Shown here in pieces: positions 15,073 to 15,810 of a stretch of DNA of 15,810 bases (its first letter is position 1; each line of letters begins with the position of its first letter). Location of the stretch: assembly GCA_016936335.1 (NCBI GenBank), contig JAFGXZ010000313.1, forward strand, positions 1-15,810, written 5' to 3'. The stretch comes from Fidelibacterota bacterium. Lineage in GTDB: Bacteria > Fidelibacterota > UBA2242. The position numbers and the translations under genes are program-made. The notes beneath the pieces are model-generated. The model was not told the origin of the DNA. It worked only from the letters and a program-made list of their open reading frames with translations, and made no database searches.

Positions 15073-15810
15073 ATGAAATCTTTTAACCGAAAAGATATTG
15101 AGTTAATGGCCCCGGTTGGGTCATATGAATCCCTGCAGGCCGCGATTCAGGGTGGCGCCGATGCGGTTTATTTTGGCGCTGGACGTCTGAATATGCGGTC
15201 CCGATCATCCCGGAATTTTAATTTGAAAGATTTGAAGGAGATCGCCGGCATAGCCCAAACATGCAATATAAAAACCTATCTTACTCTGAACACAGTTATG
15301 TATGATTGGGACCTGGAAAAAATGCGGGAAGTAGTGGATACGGCCAAGCAAAGTGGTATCGATGCCATTATCGCTTCAGATCCGGCAGCCTTTACAACCA
15401 TTCATCAGCAGGGGATGTCGGTTCATCTTTCCACCCAGGCGAATGTCAGTAATATTGAATCGTTGCGGTTTTATGCACAATTTGCCGATGTCATAGTCCT
15501 GGCCCGGGAGCTGAACCTGGATCAGGTTCAGGAGATATCCGAAACGATTCAGCGGGAGCGAATCAAAGGACCGTCCGGAAAACTGATCCAATTGGAAATG
15601 TTCATTCACGGAGCGCTATGTATGGCGATTTCCGGAAAATGCTATCTATCGTTACATCAGACCGATCACTCGGCTAATCGCGGTGAGTGTCTGCAAATTT
15701 GTCGGCGGGGATATATCGTCCGGGATAAAGAAACCAGCGAAGAACTTGAGATTGATCATGAATATATCATGTCACCCAAAGATTTAATGACGATCCATTT
15801 TCTGAATAAA
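15073..15810 (+). CDS. Peptidase U32-family protein (5' part; continues beyond window)
   Basis: The frame is open from ATG 15073 to the last base, 246 codons, so the gene is cut by the window; relatives are about 400 residues or more. The start reads M-K-S-F-N-R-K-D-I-E-L-M-A-P-V-G-S-Y-E-S, followed by G-G-A-D-A-V-Y-F-G, the family's barrel opening. The U32 signature E-M-F-I-H-G-A-L-C-M-A-I-S-G-K-C-Y-L-S is present (residues 175-193). Four cysteines (183, 190, 206, 210) match the cluster that binds an iron-sulfur centre in characterised U32-type enzymes. Such members include the RNA hydroxylation proteins TrhP and RlhA and the ubiquinone hydroxylation proteins UbiU/UbiV; which role applies here cannot be told from the sequence. 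The clade with S-L-H-x-x-x-x-S-A-N-R-G-x-C is common in Bacteroidota. The ribosome binding site is weak. Confidence 0.9.
   Translation, partial: MKSFNRKDIELMAPVGSYESLQAAIQGGADAVYFGAGRLNMRSRSSRNFNLKDLKEIAGIAQTCNIKTYLTLNTVMYDWDLEKMREVVDTAKQSGIDAIIASDPAAFTTIHQQGMSVHLSTQANVSNIESLRFYAQFADVIVLARELNLDQVQEISETIQRERIKGPSGKLIQLEMFIHGALCMAISGKCYLSLHQTDHSANRGECLQICRRGYIVRDKETSEELEIDHEYIMSPKDLMTIHFLNK

Noticed and set aside
1..15810. CRISPR array, insertion sequence or attachment site
   Set aside because: No regularly spaced repeats, transposase-like frames or flanking inverted repeats were seen; the duplicated ABC modules are protein-level paralogues, not DNA repeats.

Overview
The window (about 15.8 kb, moderate GC) looks like a bacterial chromosome segment from the wider FCB group (Bacteroidota, Calditrichota, Marinimicrobia and relatives). 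The basis is the GldA/GldF/GldG-like ABC cassettes, the MoxR-DUF58-BatD-type genes, and a peptidase-U32-like protein of the type common in Bacteroidota. Strong GGAGG ribosome-binding sites argue against a typical Bacteroidota genome and favour a relative. The lineage is an inference; no rRNA or other phylogenetic marker is present.

Layout. Positions 1-2331 hold the 3' part of clpB. A short intergenic region with a possible promoter follows. A long, tightly packed + strand run then reads: a TPR lipoprotein (2464-2967), a MoxR AAA+ ATPase (2986-3978), a DUF58 protein (4063-4941), a BatD-like membrane protein (4945-5904), and two successive copies of a four-gene ABC module made of ATPase, ABC-2 type permease, GldG-like auxiliary protein and DUF4340 protein. 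Module 1 (5901-9684) ends in a short DUF4340 gene. Module 2 (9718-13912) ends in a clearly broken DUF4340 gene with one frameshift and five in-frame stops. Many genes overlap or nearly touch, which suggests a single transcript.

On the - strand, converging on the broken gene, lies the most interesting item: a thioredoxin-fold TPR lipoprotein (14964-13909). An in-frame TGA sits exactly where the first active-site cysteine of the W-C-G-x-C motif belongs, giving W-U-G-S-C. A stem-loop with the properties of a bacterial SECIS element lies directly downstream. I read this as a selenocysteine-containing lipoprotein that ordinary gene callers would cut at the TGA, losing both the lipoprotein signal and the redox centre. 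TGA is also an ordinary stop codon for several neighbouring genes, so genome-wide recoding is unlikely.

The window ends with the 5' part of a U32-family gene (15073 onward), divergent from the selenoprotein gene.

Working together: MoxR, DUF58 and BatD-like proteins are commonly linked in envelope-associated chaperone or assembly clusters. GldA/F/G-like ABC modules belong to a family tied to gliding and protein export in Bacteroidota. Their fusion into one operon suggests an envelope complex, but its substrate cannot be read from the sequence.
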